Shown: positions 35,173-44,530, counted from the first letter of the stretch. The stretch: DNA of 64,000 bases from Lewinellaceae bacterium (GCA_020636095.1 JACJYN010000007.1:124001-188000), one strand, 5' to 3'. A program made the numbers and translations. The notes: generated by a model from the sequence alone, not told the origin.

Positions 35173-36060
35173 TCAAACCGCTTCTTTACTTTCCTTAGGC
35201 GGACCGAGGTTTTTTTTGACATAATTGACGATCCTGCGGACGGTCTTTCGCCGGATATCCCTTTCCAGTTCGCGGTTGATTTCCTGAAATACGTACTGAA
35301 ATTTCAGCGATAAGCTGTCTTTGCGAATCTCCACAATTTTGAGGTTGTAGCTACCCTCTTCGATATGCCCTTCGTAGTCGGAAATGGCATGGATAAGGTC
35401 AGCTTCCAGCTCTTCGATCGTTTTGATGGCCTGAATCATCAGCTCGAATTCGATGCTTACTTTTTTGATCTCCCGTCTGGTATAATTGACGATCTCACTG
35501 GAAAAGAACTTGGCGTTGGGAATGAAGATCACATCATCGTCTTCATTGAGCAGGGCGACCTTGGTAAAGTTGATGTCGATGATTTTCCCCTTTTGTTCTC
35601 CAATCCGGATGTAATCATCAATCACTACTTCACCGGAGAAACTGATGATGATGCCACTGATGATCTCTGCGATATAGTCCTTGGAAATAATGGCAATGGC
35701 GGCTGCGACGATACTGAGGGTGGTAAAGAGCGTCTTGAAGTCAATGCCCCAAAAGCCGAGAATAGTCATCAGGGCGGCCCCTACCAGTATGATGTAATAG
35801 ATATTGTTCAGGCCGATGATCACGTTGTTGGCCTTGCCGGCGGGGATTTTTTCGCGTCGGCGGTAGAGCCCTACCAGAACAGACACCAGTACGCTGGCGG
35901 TGAGGGCGAAAATAAGGAAACCAATCGTGATGTCGGCCTGGTGTTGATAAGGCCCAAACCAGGCCCAGGTACACAGCTCATAGTGCCTGGCAAGCAGCAG
36001 CAGAGAGAGCGCCGCAACTTTCAGGAGGAAAAGGAAGGTTTTTAGTTGTTTGGTTTGCAT
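35173..36060 (-). CDS. MscS-type mechanosensitive channel
   Basis: 295 residues with four membrane helices in the N-terminal half (about 10-30, 45-65, 85-105, 115-140). The pore helix and the start of the MscS core follow, with DYIAEIISGIIISFSGEVVIDDYIRIGEQKGKI as the beta-domain entry; residues 145-290 form the cytoplasmic vestibule. It releases osmolytes on hypo-osmotic shock. At 295 residues it is close to the short E. coli MscS. Confidence 0.92.
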   Translation of the reverse strand: MQTKQLKTFLFLLKVAALSLLLLARHYELCTWAWFGPYQHQADITIGFLIFALTASVLVSVLVGLYRRREKIPAGKANNVIIGLNNIYYIILVGAALMTILGFWGIDFKTLFTTLSIVAAAIAIISKDYIAEIISGIIISFSGEVVIDDYIRIGEQKGKIIDINFTKVALLNEDDDVIFIPNAKFFSSEIVNYTRREIKKVSIEFELMIQAIKTIEELEADLIHAISDYEGHIEEGSYNLKIVEIRKDSLSLKFQYVFQEINRELERDIRRKTVRRIVNYVKKNLGPPKESKEAV

Positions 36061-36141
36061 AGTTTTAAAGCCTGGAGATCATTTTTATTTGGTAAGTTCG
36101 GTTGGTTTCAAACCATGAGGTTTGTCAAAGCGCCGAAATCA

Positions 36142-36183
36142 CAAAAGGCAAGCCCTGCTGTAATCAGCGGCTTGCCCTTTCAA
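36142..36183 (-). terminator. Terminator of the ATP-grasp gene
   Basis: GGCAAGCC (36147-36154) pairs with GGCTTGCC (36169-36176), and GCTG/CAGC extends the stem to a TAAT loop. Read on the minus strand, a TTTT run follows, and the hairpin lies about 20 bp past the stop of the ligase gene. Confidence 0.7.
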
Positions 36184-36199
36184 AGTAAGCGTATCCTGG

Positions 36200-37231
36200 C
36201 TAAGAAACCAAAGCTGTCCGGTGAAGATTTTCTCCGGCGAGCATATATTGGGTGAGCAGGTCAGTAGTTCGCTTTACGAGGGGCTCTCCGGAGAGCTCTT
36301 CCAAAGGCTTGATGCCGCCAATGCTGAGGGTGTTTACCTCTGACAGAATCCGTTGGCCATCATCGTCCACCAAAGTGTCCATACCAAACATGGCGATGCC
36401 CTTGGGCAGTAGTACCTCCGCTAGTATCCGGGCCATTTGCAGCTCACGGGCATCGGCGGTAGTGGTAACGGCCCGGCCCCCCAGGGCGGCGTTGCACAAC
36501 CAGGACCCCTCTGGCGGTAATCGCAAAACGGCGCCAACCACTTCCCCATTGGCAACGATGATGCGTTTATCTCCTCGCCCTACGTTTTTGAGGAATTTCA
36601 TGCCCAGGTACCCACCTTCCCGGAATTGCTCCTCGAGGACAGGCAGGTAATCCTGGAAGGCTATCTTCTTTTGGTTATCGTAAATAAAGCCATTTTCCAT
36701 TTTCACCACTCCACGGCCGCCGTAGTTTTTTAGTGGCTTGAGAACGATTGGAAACTGCTCCTGGAAATCCCAGATAGATGCCTCATCCAGGCAGAGCTGC
36801 ATGGGGGGGCATATTTCCGGAAACTGGGTGAGGAAGGCTTTGTTACTGGTTTCCTCGATGCCGGAAGGGTGGTTGAAGATACGGGTTTCATTGGCCTCCC
36901 GGGCCAGGAATTCAAAGAATCCATCGGGGACAGGGCGGGGCAGGCGCAGCCAAATCCAGTCGTAATCCTTGATCATAGCAGGAATGGTTTCCTGTAAAAA
37001 CCGGTAGGCCGCATCCTGGAAGTTCATTTCTCCATCGAGCGCCCATGCCCGCAGGGAGATGTTCTGGAATTGGTAGAAAAAAGGGTCGTTGGCGGAATTG
37101 CCCCGGCTGGCGATGTGAACGGCGCCAACATGAGGATTGCGGCGCAACTCGCTGCACAACGCATACAGCGAATTGTCACTATTGTGGGTTCGATGGTCGG
37201 TTAATACTAGTATATTGATGGATCTTTTCAT
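36200..37231 (-). CDS. ATP-grasp ligase, glutathione-synthetase-like
   Basis: 343 residues. The ATP-grasp fold is recognisable from IVLKPLKNYGGRGVVKMENG (ATP-binding Lys and Gly loop), KFLKNVGRGDKRIIVANGE and the metal-binding EVNTLSIGG near the C terminus. The overall layout follows GshB-type enzymes, with WLRLPRPVP...NHPSGIEETSNKAFLTQFPEI before the core. The amino-acid or peptide substrate is not fixed: glutathione synthetase, or a related gamma-glutamyl ligase. Confidence 0.8.
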   Translation of the reverse strand: MKRSINILVLTDHRTHNSDNSLYALCSELRRNPHVGAVHIASRGNSANDPFFYQFQNISLRAWALDGEMNFQDAAYRFLQETIPAMIKDYDWIWLRLPRPVPDGFFEFLAREANETRIFNHPSGIEETSNKAFLTQFPEICPPMQLCLDEASIWDFQEQFPIVLKPLKNYGGRGVVKMENGFIYDNQKKIAFQDYLPVLEEQFREGGYLGMKFLKNVGRGDKRIIVANGEVVGAVLRLPPEGSWLCNAALGGRAVTTTADARELQMARILAEVLLPKGIAMFGMDTLVDDDGQRILSEVNTLSIGGIKPLEELSGEPLVKRTTDLLTQYMLAGENLHRTALVS

Positions 37232-37273
37232 TTTGAAGATAGTGCGGTTAAAAAATTGGGTGATGGCTACACC

Positions 37274-37846
37274 TTAGCTGGCAAACTGGGTGCGCTCGTA
37301 AAGTTTGAACATCCGGCTGCGGGCGCGCGCCAACCGCATTTTCACGGCGCTTTCCGAGATTCCCCACAACTGGGTTAATTCTTGTATGGACCGCCCTTCG
37401 CAGTATTTGGCCAGCAGGATGGTGCGCGCTTCCGGCGAAAGTTCCTGCATCAGTAAGGCAATATGGTCAATGGCGTCTTCCCGTGCGAGCGCTGCTTCCA
37501 GGTCAAACTCCGTTTCCGCAAGCTGGAACGGGCCGTCCACCGTAACTGTTTGGCGGCGTTGTTTGTCCTTGGCCTTGTCGATACAGCGGTTGTGGGCAAT
37601 GCGGAAAAGCCAGGAGGTAAAGAAGGCAGGAGTCTTCAGGTTTTGGATTTTCTCAGCAGCCTTGGCAAAAGTGTCCTGGGTGAGATCCGCAGCTTCCTCT
37701 GCATTGTGTACGATGGTTTGACAGTAGTGGAACAGTTTGGAGTAATGCCGTTGATACAACTCGCCAAAGGCCATATTATCACCTTCGGCCTGGAAACGGA
37801 TGGCCAACTGCTCATTCGTCATGTTTTTCAACAATTCGTTACGCAT
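37274..37846 (-). CDS. ECF-type RNA polymerase sigma factor
   Basis: 190 residues with sigma-70 region 2 (LYQRHYSKLFHYCQTIVHNAEEAADLTQDTFAKAAEKI) and region 4 (LSPEARTILLAKYCEGRSIQELTQLWGISESAVKMRLARARSRM). Region 3 is absent, as in ECF sigma factors. No anti-sigma gene is adjacent: upstream is a 424-bp spacer, and downstream the ATP-grasp gene follows after 42 bp and may be co-transcribed. Confidence 0.93.
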   Translation of the reverse strand: MRNELLKNMTNEQLAIRFQAEGDNMAFGELYQRHYSKLFHYCQTIVHNAEEAADLTQDTFAKAAEKIQNLKTPAFFTSWLFRIAHNRCIDKAKDKQRRQTVTVDGPFQLAETEFDLEAALAREDAIDHIALLMQELSPEARTILLAKYCEGRSIQELTQLWGISESAVKMRLARARSRMFKLYERTQFAS

Positions 37847-38270
37847 GCTACTTGATTTTGGAAGGGTTTGTTAGGAACTCCCTTCCGGCCATTGAGCGCC
37901 TCGTATTCAAAGGCTTTTGGTGCTCATTGACCGAACAAAGGTGGGGGCGGATACAGCGTAATGGAAAGTGCCGAAAAACGTATTTTTGCAATAAGTGAAT
38001 TGCGTAGGCCTACGAGAATTGCGTACTGGCGCTCTGTAACATTAGTTTGATCGAAGCGCCACGTTCAAACCAGGGTTTCAAAAATAAAAGATATTGTCTG
38101 CGCAGTTTCTATCAAATGCTCTTCAAAATATAACAAAGAGTGAGGATCGCGTTTCTACAGTAGAAGCACCGTCTATCGCCGGGTAAGGCCTTTGACTGTT
38201 TCTGATAAAATCTATACATTTGCTTCCTCACCTCTTAACCAAATGTGACTATTTAAAACAATCATCAATT
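37847..38270. other. Divergent spacer before the cytochrome b gene
   Basis: No gene is seen. It separates the ECF sigma gene (minus) from the electron-transfer locus (plus). The left part has a second TAnnTTTG-like box (TATTTTTG near 37981), and the right part holds the strong promoter candidate at 38191-38222. Confidence 0.6.
38191..38222 (+). promoter_or_regulatory. Bacteroidota-type promoter of the cytochrome b/FAD pair
   Basis: TTTG (38191-38194) and TACATTTG (38215-38222) match the -33 TTTG and -7 TAnnTTTG boxes with a 20-bp spacer, the best-matched promoter in the window. A leader of about 40 nt precedes the ATG at 38271. Confidence 0.6.
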
Positions 38271-39131
38271 ATGTCCCAACTGGCTCACCGCATTTATATT
38301 TCCACATTGGTTAGCATTGTTGCCATTACAGCCATTTTCCTTGCTTATAAAGGAATTCCCTATTATTCAACTAGCCTTGAGGAACGGTTTTATCATCCCG
38401 ATCACGATTATTTCAAACCAAGCGGCCTGTTCGGGCACCCGTTGGGCATTGTCGGGACGCTTTTGATCCTGATCGGGGTGGCCTCTTACATCGCCAGGAA
38501 AAGATACAGTTTTCTAGCCAGGTTTGGGCGTTTAAAGTACTGGTTGGAATTTCATATTTTTCTTTGCAGCCTCGGGCCGGTGATGGTTTTATTCCATACC
38601 GCCTTTAAGTTTGGCGGTATTGTTTCGATCGCTTTCTGGAGTATGGTGGCGGTAGTGTTAAGTGGAGTGATCGGCCGGTTTATATACATTCAAATACCGA
38701 GGACGATAGAGGGGCGGGCATTGAGCCTGAATGAGGTCAAGGAGATGAAAACCAATCTGGGAGATGTTTTGAAAAGCCATTATCAATTGGATGAGGCCAG
38801 TTTAAATGCTATCACGGATTCTGCCCGGATCCGGCATCAAGGCGGAGGTGATAACTTACTGGGCGGAATGGCCAGAAAATATTTTGAAGACCAAAAAACA
38901 ATAAAAAGCATAAAAAAGAACCTCCGGCAAAATAACCTGCCGCCCAAAGATGTTCGGGAAGTGGCGAAGCTGGTCAGGAACGAAATGTCACTCAACAACC
39001 GCATCGAACGCTTGCAGGCGATGCAAAATTTATTCAGATACTGGCATGTGGCCCATTTGCCGTTTGCCATCATCATGTTGGTCATCGTTTTGGTTCATGT
39101 GGGCATATCGGTCGCCTTCGGTTATTGGTAG
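38271..39131 (+). CDS. Putative diheme membrane cytochrome b
   Basis: 286 residues from ATG 38271. There are about five membrane helices: 10-27, 55-74, 90-112, 118-140 and 262-284. Two helices carry His pairs spaced by 14 residues, H95/H109 and H262/H276, the spacing that holds two b hemes in cytochrome b-type proteins. A cytoplasmic or periplasmic stretch of about 110 charged residues separates helices 4 and 5. The family resembles membrane b subunits of reductases. It starts a two-gene operon with the Fe-S/FAD protein, 48 bp downstream. Inferred role: quinone-linked electron exchange feeding the multiheme cytochromes next door. Confidence 0.6.
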   Translation: MSQLAHRIYISTLVSIVAITAIFLAYKGIPYYSTSLEERFYHPDHDYFKPSGLFGHPLGIVGTLLILIGVASYIARKRYSFLARFGRLKYWLEFHIFLCSLGPVMVLFHTAFKFGGIVSIAFWSMVAVVLSGVIGRFIYIQIPRTIEGRALSLNEVKEMKTNLGDVLKSHYQLDEASLNAITDSARIRHQGGGDNLLGGMARKYFEDQKTIKSIKKNLRQNNLPPKDVREVAKLVRNEMSLNNRIERLQAMQNLFRYWHVAHLPFAIIMLVIVLVHVGISVAFGYW

Positions 39132-39179
39132 ATTTTTTAACCACTTCAAAACAGTTTTCTGACCCTTTAATCTGATATT

Positions 39180-40508
39180 ATGATATTGGAACAGATCATC
39201 ATTTATTCCATTGTCTTTTTGGTGTGTGGTGTGATCATCTTTATTTACTTGAGGAAACTGAAAAAAGCATCGAAAAAGGTAGAAGCGAAGATCGAGATCG
39301 CCAAACAAGAAGGCTTGCACGAACCGGTTTCGCTGCATCCTGTCATTGACCTGAATACGTGTATCAAAAGTGGGGCCTGTGTAACGGCCTGTCCGGAGAA
39401 GGATATCTTAGGCATCTTAAATGGTGGTGGGGCCTTGATCAATGCGTCCAGTTGCGTTGGCCATGGTGCTTGTTTTCACGCCTGCCCGGTGGAGGCCATC
39501 ACTCTGGCTATCGGAACGGAAAAAAGAGGCGTCGACCTTCCGCACGTTAGCCAAACCTATGAAACCAATGTGCCCGGTATGTACATTGCCGGCGAACTGG
39601 GCGGCATGGGCCTGATCAAAAACAGCGTTGAGCAGGGAGCGATGGCGGTTGAAAACCTGGTCAGGAATGGAATCCGGAAAGACGATTCCACCTATGACCT
39701 GATCATTGTGGGGGCAGGCCCGGCAGGCATCTCCGCCACGTTGGCCGCCAAGAAGCATGGGCTGAATTTTTTAACGCTGGAACAAGATACCCTGGGCGGA
39801 ACGGTTTTTACTTTCCCCCGTGCTAAAGTGGTGATGACCGCTCCTATGGACCTGCCCCTTTTCGGCAAGGTTAAATTATTCGACACCAGCAAGGCTGAAT
39901 TGCTCGGATTGTGGAATGAGGCTTTGTCGAAAAACAACATTACCATTCGGGAGAAAACAAAAGTGGAGGAGATCCTTCCTGAAAACGGCCACTTCAAAGT
40001 AACGACCCTAAACGGAGAAGCCTTGCTGGCCAAGCACGTCCTCCTGGCGATCGGCCGGCGTGGCACACCCCGCAAACTGGGCATTCCCGGGGAAATGTCT
40101 GAAAAGGTGGCATATCGCCTCCTGGAGCCGGAAAATATCCATCAAAAGGAGGTCATTGTAGTAGGAGGAGGCGATTCAGCAATCGAAGCGGCCCTGTTGC
40201 TGGCGGAGCAAAACAAGGTGGTGTTGTCTTACCGGAAAGATAAATTCAGCCGCATCAAACCCAAGAACCGGGAAAAGATCGCCGAGGCGATCGAAAAACA
40301 GCTGCTTACGCCCATGTTTAACACCAACCTGGCCCGGATCGAGGACGATCGGGTCTTTCTGACAACCGATAAAGAAGGGGAGGAGGTCATCCTGAAAAAT
40401 GACCTCGTCTACATTTTTGCCGGCGGAGAATTGCCGACGCAGTTCCTGGAGAAAGCAGGGGTGCAGATCACCAAGCGGTTCGGGTACACCATGAAGAAAC
40501 ACAAATGA
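39180..40508 (+). CDS. Membrane-anchored Fe-S/FAD pyridine-nucleotide oxidoreductase
   Basis: 442 residues. A helix (about 5-24) anchors it. Two ferredoxin-like motifs follow, C61-x5-C67-x3-C71-P and C92-x5-C98-x3-C102-P. In each the usual second Cys of CxxCxxCxxxCP is Ser (64) or His (95). Then comes a flavoprotein of the thioredoxin-reductase fold with FAD motif IIVGAGPAGISA (about 175) and NAD(P) motif VVGGGDSAIEAA (about 328). No CxxC redox disulfide is seen in the flavin domain. This family (4Fe-4S plus thioredoxin-reductase-like) moves electrons between NAD(P)H and an Fe-S partner. It is probably paired with the cytochrome b. Confidence 0.75.
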   Translation: MILEQIIIYSIVFLVCGVIIFIYLRKLKKASKKVEAKIEIAKQEGLHEPVSLHPVIDLNTCIKSGACVTACPEKDILGILNGGGALINASSCVGHGACFHACPVEAITLAIGTEKRGVDLPHVSQTYETNVPGMYIAGELGGMGLIKNSVEQGAMAVENLVRNGIRKDDSTYDLIIVGAGPAGISATLAAKKHGLNFLTLEQDTLGGTVFTFPRAKVVMTAPMDLPLFGKVKLFDTSKAELLGLWNEALSKNNITIREKTKVEEILPENGHFKVTTLNGEALLAKHVLLAIGRRGTPRKLGIPGEMSEKVAYRLLEPENIHQKEVIVVGGGDSAIEAALLLAEQNKVVLSYRKDKFSRIKPKNREKIAEAIEKQLLTPMFNTNLARIEDDRVFLTTDKEGEEVILKNDLVYIFAGGELPTQFLEKAGVQITKRFGYTMKKHK

Positions 40509-41042
40509 CCAGATTATTTAGACCAATTTCAAATTGAAATTATCCGTTCCAAATAGGAACAACTTTTTAAAATAGTCTTAACTTTATTTCCGTTAGTCGA
40601 AGGGAATTCAATTACAATTACTTCTGAAACCTACACGAATTAACCGCCCAATTTAAGCTCCTGGAAACCAGGCGTTAAGGGTCTTCGAAAGTGGTTGGTT
40701 AATTCGCTCTAGTCGCACTAGTTATCTGCCCTCACTGTCCGCCTTTGACATAGGCTCACATGGGCAACCGGGTTTTATGCTCTGTCCAGAGTTATGCTAC
40801 TCTCATCCCCCCGTTATTATCAAGGTATATAGTTGACAAAAGCCATTAAAACGAATTGGGTTCAATTCATTGCGAACCCTTTTTACCGGTGGCCACCAAA
40901 TGAACACGGCGTTTGAGCCGGGAAAAAACGGCTGCGTCTTCCCGTTCAGCAGAGGAATATTCCCGTTCAGCAATATTGTCCGGTTTTTTGAGTGTATTTT
41001 TTTTGAAAAATGGGTACTTCACCAAACATCTAAAAACAGGAA
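40509..41042. promoter_or_regulatory. Regulatory spacer before the multiheme operon
   Basis: 534 bp without a convincing gene. It contains 10-bp inverted arms CGAATTAACC/GGTTAATTCG (40636-40645, 40697-40706) enclosing a CCTGG-AAA-CCAGG hairpin, a 6-4-6 palindrome GAATTGGGTTCAATTC (40853-40868), and two direct copies of TTCCCGTTCAGCA (40939-40951, 40960-40972) spaced exactly 21 bp, i.e. two helical turns. The last pair lies 70-100 bp before the cytochrome start and looks like activator or repressor sites. No FNR box (TTGATnnnnATCAA) was found. Confidence 0.5.
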
Positions 41043-42866
41043 ATGAGATCAGGCGTCCTGCATATGGTTGTTCTTATGAACATTTTATTCCTTCCGGGAC
41101 TGCATGCCCAGCTGTCCCCCGGGCCGCTGACCAACGCGCATGCCAGCCTGGAAGGGATAACCAATTGTACGCAATGCCATACGCTGGGAGAGAAAACCTC
41201 CAATGATAAATGCCTGGATTGCCACAAAGAAATACAGCGCCTCATCAATAGGCAGGCGGGCTACCACGCTTCCAGGGAGGCCAGAGGTAAAGACTGCGCC
41301 GAATGCCACAGCGAACACCACGGACGAAAATTCGACATGGTGCGGTTCGATGAAGAAAACTTCAACCACAACCTGACGAGTTATGAACTGACGGGGGCGC
41401 ACCGTAAAATAGATTGCCGCCAATGCCACATTCCCGACTTTATCGATGACCCGGAGTTGAAAAAGAGGAAGGATACCTTCCTGGGGCTGAGCCGGGAGTG
41501 TGCGTCTTGTCATGAGGATTATCACCAGAAAACACTACCCAATAATTGTGCGAATTGCCACGTCACTGATGCTTTTGCGCCGGCCAGCAAATTTGACCAC
41601 GGCCAGGCCGATTTCGCCCTTGTGGGCAAGCACAAGGAAGTTGCGTGCCAGGAGTGCCATCAAAAAGAAATCCGGAGGGGAAAAGACTTTCAGGTTTTTA
41701 CCGGGCTGGAGTTCGCTAATTGTAGCAGTTGTCACACGGATGTTCACGAAAACAACCTGGGTACAGATTGCAAACAGTGCCATACGGAAGAATCCTTTAC
41801 TTCTTTAAGCCAGATAAAAAGATTCAATCACAACCAAACCCATTTTCCGCTGAAAGGAGCGCACCAACGGATCAATTGCGCCGCCTGCCACAAAATGGAC
41901 TCCGAGCCGGCCCGCATCTTTCAGGACCGGGTGGGCGTTCGTCCAAACGAGTGCAATACCTGCCACGAGGATGTCCACGAGGGTAAATTTGGGAACAAGT
42001 GCGTGGATTGCCACAATGAGAAGTCCTTCCGAAGTATCAATACCGACAACTTTAATCACAACCTGACTGACTTCAGGCTGAAGGGGAAACACGCGGCGGT
42101 GGATTGCCGCAAATGCCATACGGCGAGCCTGGTGGCGTCTTTGCCCCACAACACCTGCGCCGCCTGTCATGTGGATTATCACGAAGGAGCCTTCGCTGCT
42201 CCCAAGCCGGCCCGCGATTGTGCGGAATGCCATACCGAAGATGGGTTTGATATCCCTTTATTTACTTTTGAGGACCATAGCAAAACAAAGTTTCCGCTGG
42301 ATGGGGCTCATCTGGCGACGCCCTGCTTCGCCTGCCATCTGGAAGATGAAAAATGGGAGTTCAGAGGTATTGGAGAGCGGTGCGTGGACTGTCATGAGGA
42401 TGTCCATAAAGGGCATCTTAATGAAAAATACTATCCCGAACAGTCCTGCGAAAATTGCCACATGACGGAAAGTTGGGCGGAAAATCACTTCGAACACGGT
42501 TTGACGAATTTTGAGTTGCAGGGGGCCCACGCCCGACAAAAATGCGTGGCCTGCCATAAAGGGGATGGCCAGGGCCAGGCGGGCAGTTCCGTAGGCTTCT
42601 CCGGATTGTCAGCAACCTGTTCGAGTTGCCATGAAACGGTGCATGGGCGGCAATTTGAACAGAACGGGATCACGGATTGTGCCCGCTGTCACGGATTTGA
42701 GCAATGGGATATTGATAATTTCAATCACGATAATACAGCTTTTAAGCTGGAGGGAAGACATGCCGAAATTGAATGCGCCGCCTGTCACAAGCCGATGAAA
42801 GCAAATGGTGAAATTTTAACTCAATACAAATTTGAAAGCATAGCATGCGTAACCTGTCACCAATAA
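41043..42866 (+). CDS. 23-heme c-type cytochrome
   Basis: 607 residues with a signal peptide (about 1-23, ending GLHAQ). I count 23 CxxCH motifs, the first CTQCH and the last CVTCH four residues before the end. Between them a loose module recurs, FxH-N-x..L-x-G-x-H-x..C-x-x-C-H, giving extra His residues (FNH, GAH/GKH) that can serve as distal axial ligands, so bis-His hemes are likely. No membrane anchor or C-terminal sorting domain is visible; it is probably periplasmic. The final codons overlap the start of the next cytochrome by 22 nt in another frame. It is related to cytochrome c3/c7-like multiheme proteins. Confidence 0.93.
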   Translation: MRSGVLHMVVLMNILFLPGLHAQLSPGPLTNAHASLEGITNCTQCHTLGEKTSNDKCLDCHKEIQRLINRQAGYHASREARGKDCAECHSEHHGRKFDMVRFDEENFNHNLTSYELTGAHRKIDCRQCHIPDFIDDPELKKRKDTFLGLSRECASCHEDYHQKTLPNNCANCHVTDAFAPASKFDHGQADFALVGKHKEVACQECHQKEIRRGKDFQVFTGLEFANCSSCHTDVHENNLGTDCKQCHTEESFTSLSQIKRFNHNQTHFPLKGAHQRINCAACHKMDSEPARIFQDRVGVRPNECNTCHEDVHEGKFGNKCVDCHNEKSFRSINTDNFNHNLTDFRLKGKHAAVDCRKCHTASLVASLPHNTCAACHVDYHEGAFAAPKPARDCAECHTEDGFDIPLFTFEDHSKTKFPLDGAHLATPCFACHLEDEKWEFRGIGERCVDCHEDVHKGHLNEKYYPEQSCENCHMTESWAENHFEHGLTNFELQGAHARQKCVACHKGDGQGQAGSSVGFSGLSATCSSCHETVHGRQFEQNGITDCARCHGFEQWDIDNFNHDNTAFKLEGRHAEIECAACHKPMKANGEILTQYKFESIACVTCHQ

Positions 42867-44530
42867 TATTGCTACTGGGGCTGGCAACCAGCCTTTTTTC
42901 GCAGTCTCCTCACGGCAGTGGCTTTAAAGCCAACTGTTCGGACTGCCACTCCTCTTTCAGTTGGGAAATTGACGTGGACACCTTTTCTTTTGACCACGGC
43001 ATAACGGCTTTCCCGCTGGAGGGGCAGCACACCCTGGTGGATTGCCGGAATTGCCATCAATCCCTGGTTTTTCAGGAAGCGAGTACCGAGTGCATTTCCT
43101 GTCACACGGATATGCACCGCGCCACCGTTGGGGCAGACTGTGCCCGCTGCCATACTCCGGCGAACTGGCTGGTCGACAATATTACGGAATTGCACCAGGA
43201 TAATGGATTTCCGCTGCTGGGAGCACATGCAACCTTGAGTTGCGAAGAGTGTCACGTTTCGGAATCGGTTCTGGAGTTTAACCGGATCGGCAATGACTGT
43301 ATCAATTGCCACCTGGATGATTTCAATGCCACCACCAATCCCAACCACCAGAATGCGGGCTTTTCAGTCAATTGCGAGGAGTGCCATCGGGGAGATGGCT
43401 TTGATTGGTTTTCCGAGAATATTGACCACGGCTTTTTCCCGCTGGAAAGGGGCCATGATATCCAGGATTGCGCCAGTTGCCACACTACAGGAGGTTTTTC
43501 CAATACGCCAACCGATTGTTTTGCCTGCCACCAGGCGGATTATGAAAATACCTTAAACCCCAATCACCAAAATGCAGGTATTTCAACCGGTTGTGCCGAA
43601 TGCCACACCACGGATGTTGGTTGGATGCCCGCCGAATTTGCCCAGCACGATGGTTTGTTTCCGATCTATAGCGGAAGACACGAGGGCGAGTGGGCGCAAT
43701 GTGCCGATTGCCATAATAACCCCTCCGACTATTCGGAATTCAGGTGCATCAATTGCCACGTCAACCCTGAAACGGATGGGGAACACGGCGGAATAAGCGG
43801 TTATGCTTACGAAAATACAGCCTGTTTGGCCTGCCACCCAACAGGTAATGCCGACGGGAGTTTTGATCACAACAATACGAATTTCCCCCTGACGGGCGGC
43901 CACCAGAATACGGATTGCATTTTGTGCCATGCCGAAGGGTATCAGGGCACCCCCACGGATTGTGAAGCCTGCCATACCATGGATTTCAACAATACCACCA
44001 ATCCCAATCACCAGGTATTGGGGCTGACAACGGATTGTGCCGCCTGCCACACTACCGAGCCGGGATGGAATCCTGCATCCTTTGGCATCCACAATGATTA
44101 CTACGCCCTTCACGGAGAGCATGCAGCCATTGCGAATGATTGCGCGGCCTGCCACAACGGGGATTACAACAATACGCCGAATACTTGTTTTGGCTGCCAC
44201 GCAGATGATTATAACCAAACGGTGAACCCCAACCACTCCGCCGCGCAGTTCCCTAACAATTGTGAGAGCTGCCACACAGAAACGGCATGGACCCCTGCCA
44301 GCTTCGATCACGATGGTATGTATTTCCCCATTTACAGCGGAAAACACCAGGGGGAATGGAATGAATGTGTGGATTGCCACACCACTGCGGGCAATTTTGA
44401 GGTTTTCAGCTGCATTGACTGCCACGAACATAATAACCCTCAGCAGTTGGCCAATCAACACAACGAAGTTTCACAATATGTATATGAGAGCAACGCCTGT
44501 TTTGTCTGCCATCCGGACGGAAGAGAATAG
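42845..44530 (+). CDS. 22-heme c-type cytochrome
   Basis: 561 residues with signal peptide MRNLSPIILLLGLATSLFSQ. There are 22 CxxCH motifs at fairly even spacing, with recurrent NPNH, FDH and G(A/G)H histidines suited to distal ligation. Compared with the 58-heme paralogue downstream, the N-terminal and C-terminal portions align closely (SPHGSGFKANCSDCHSSFSW...; YFPIYSGKHQGEWNECVDCH...). It starts inside the last heme-motif codons of the upstream gene, so translation is probably coupled. Likely periplasmic or outer-membrane associated through the barrel 58 bp downstream. Confidence 0.93.
   Translation: MRNLSPIILLLGLATSLFSQSPHGSGFKANCSDCHSSFSWEIDVDTFSFDHGITAFPLEGQHTLVDCRNCHQSLVFQEASTECISCHTDMHRATVGADCARCHTPANWLVDNITELHQDNGFPLLGAHATLSCEECHVSESVLEFNRIGNDCINCHLDDFNATTNPNHQNAGFSVNCEECHRGDGFDWFSENIDHGFFPLERGHDIQDCASCHTTGGFSNTPTDCFACHQADYENTLNPNHQNAGISTGCAECHTTDVGWMPAEFAQHDGLFPIYSGRHEGEWAQCADCHNNPSDYSEFRCINCHVNPETDGEHGGISGYAYENTACLACHPTGNADGSFDHNNTNFPLTGGHQNTDCILCHAEGYQGTPTDCEACHTMDFNNTTNPNHQVLGLTTDCAACHTTEPGWNPASFGIHNDYYALHGEHAAIANDCAACHNGDYNNTPNTCFGCHADDYNQTVNPNHSAAQFPNNCESCHTETAWTPASFDHDGMYFPIYSGKHQGEWNECVDCHTTAGNFEVFSCIDCHEHNNPQQLANQHNEVSQYVYESNACFVCHPDGRE

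Noticed and set aside
39180..40508. Simple thioredoxin reductase assignment for the Fe-S/FAD protein
   Set aside because: The flavin domain lacks a CxxC active site, and the N terminus carries ferredoxin-like motifs and a membrane helix, which do not fit TrxB.
40913..41206. 97-codon frame overlapping the start of the 23-heme gene
   Set aside because: It overlaps the signal peptide region of a clear gene in another frame and covers the direct repeats; no coding signature.
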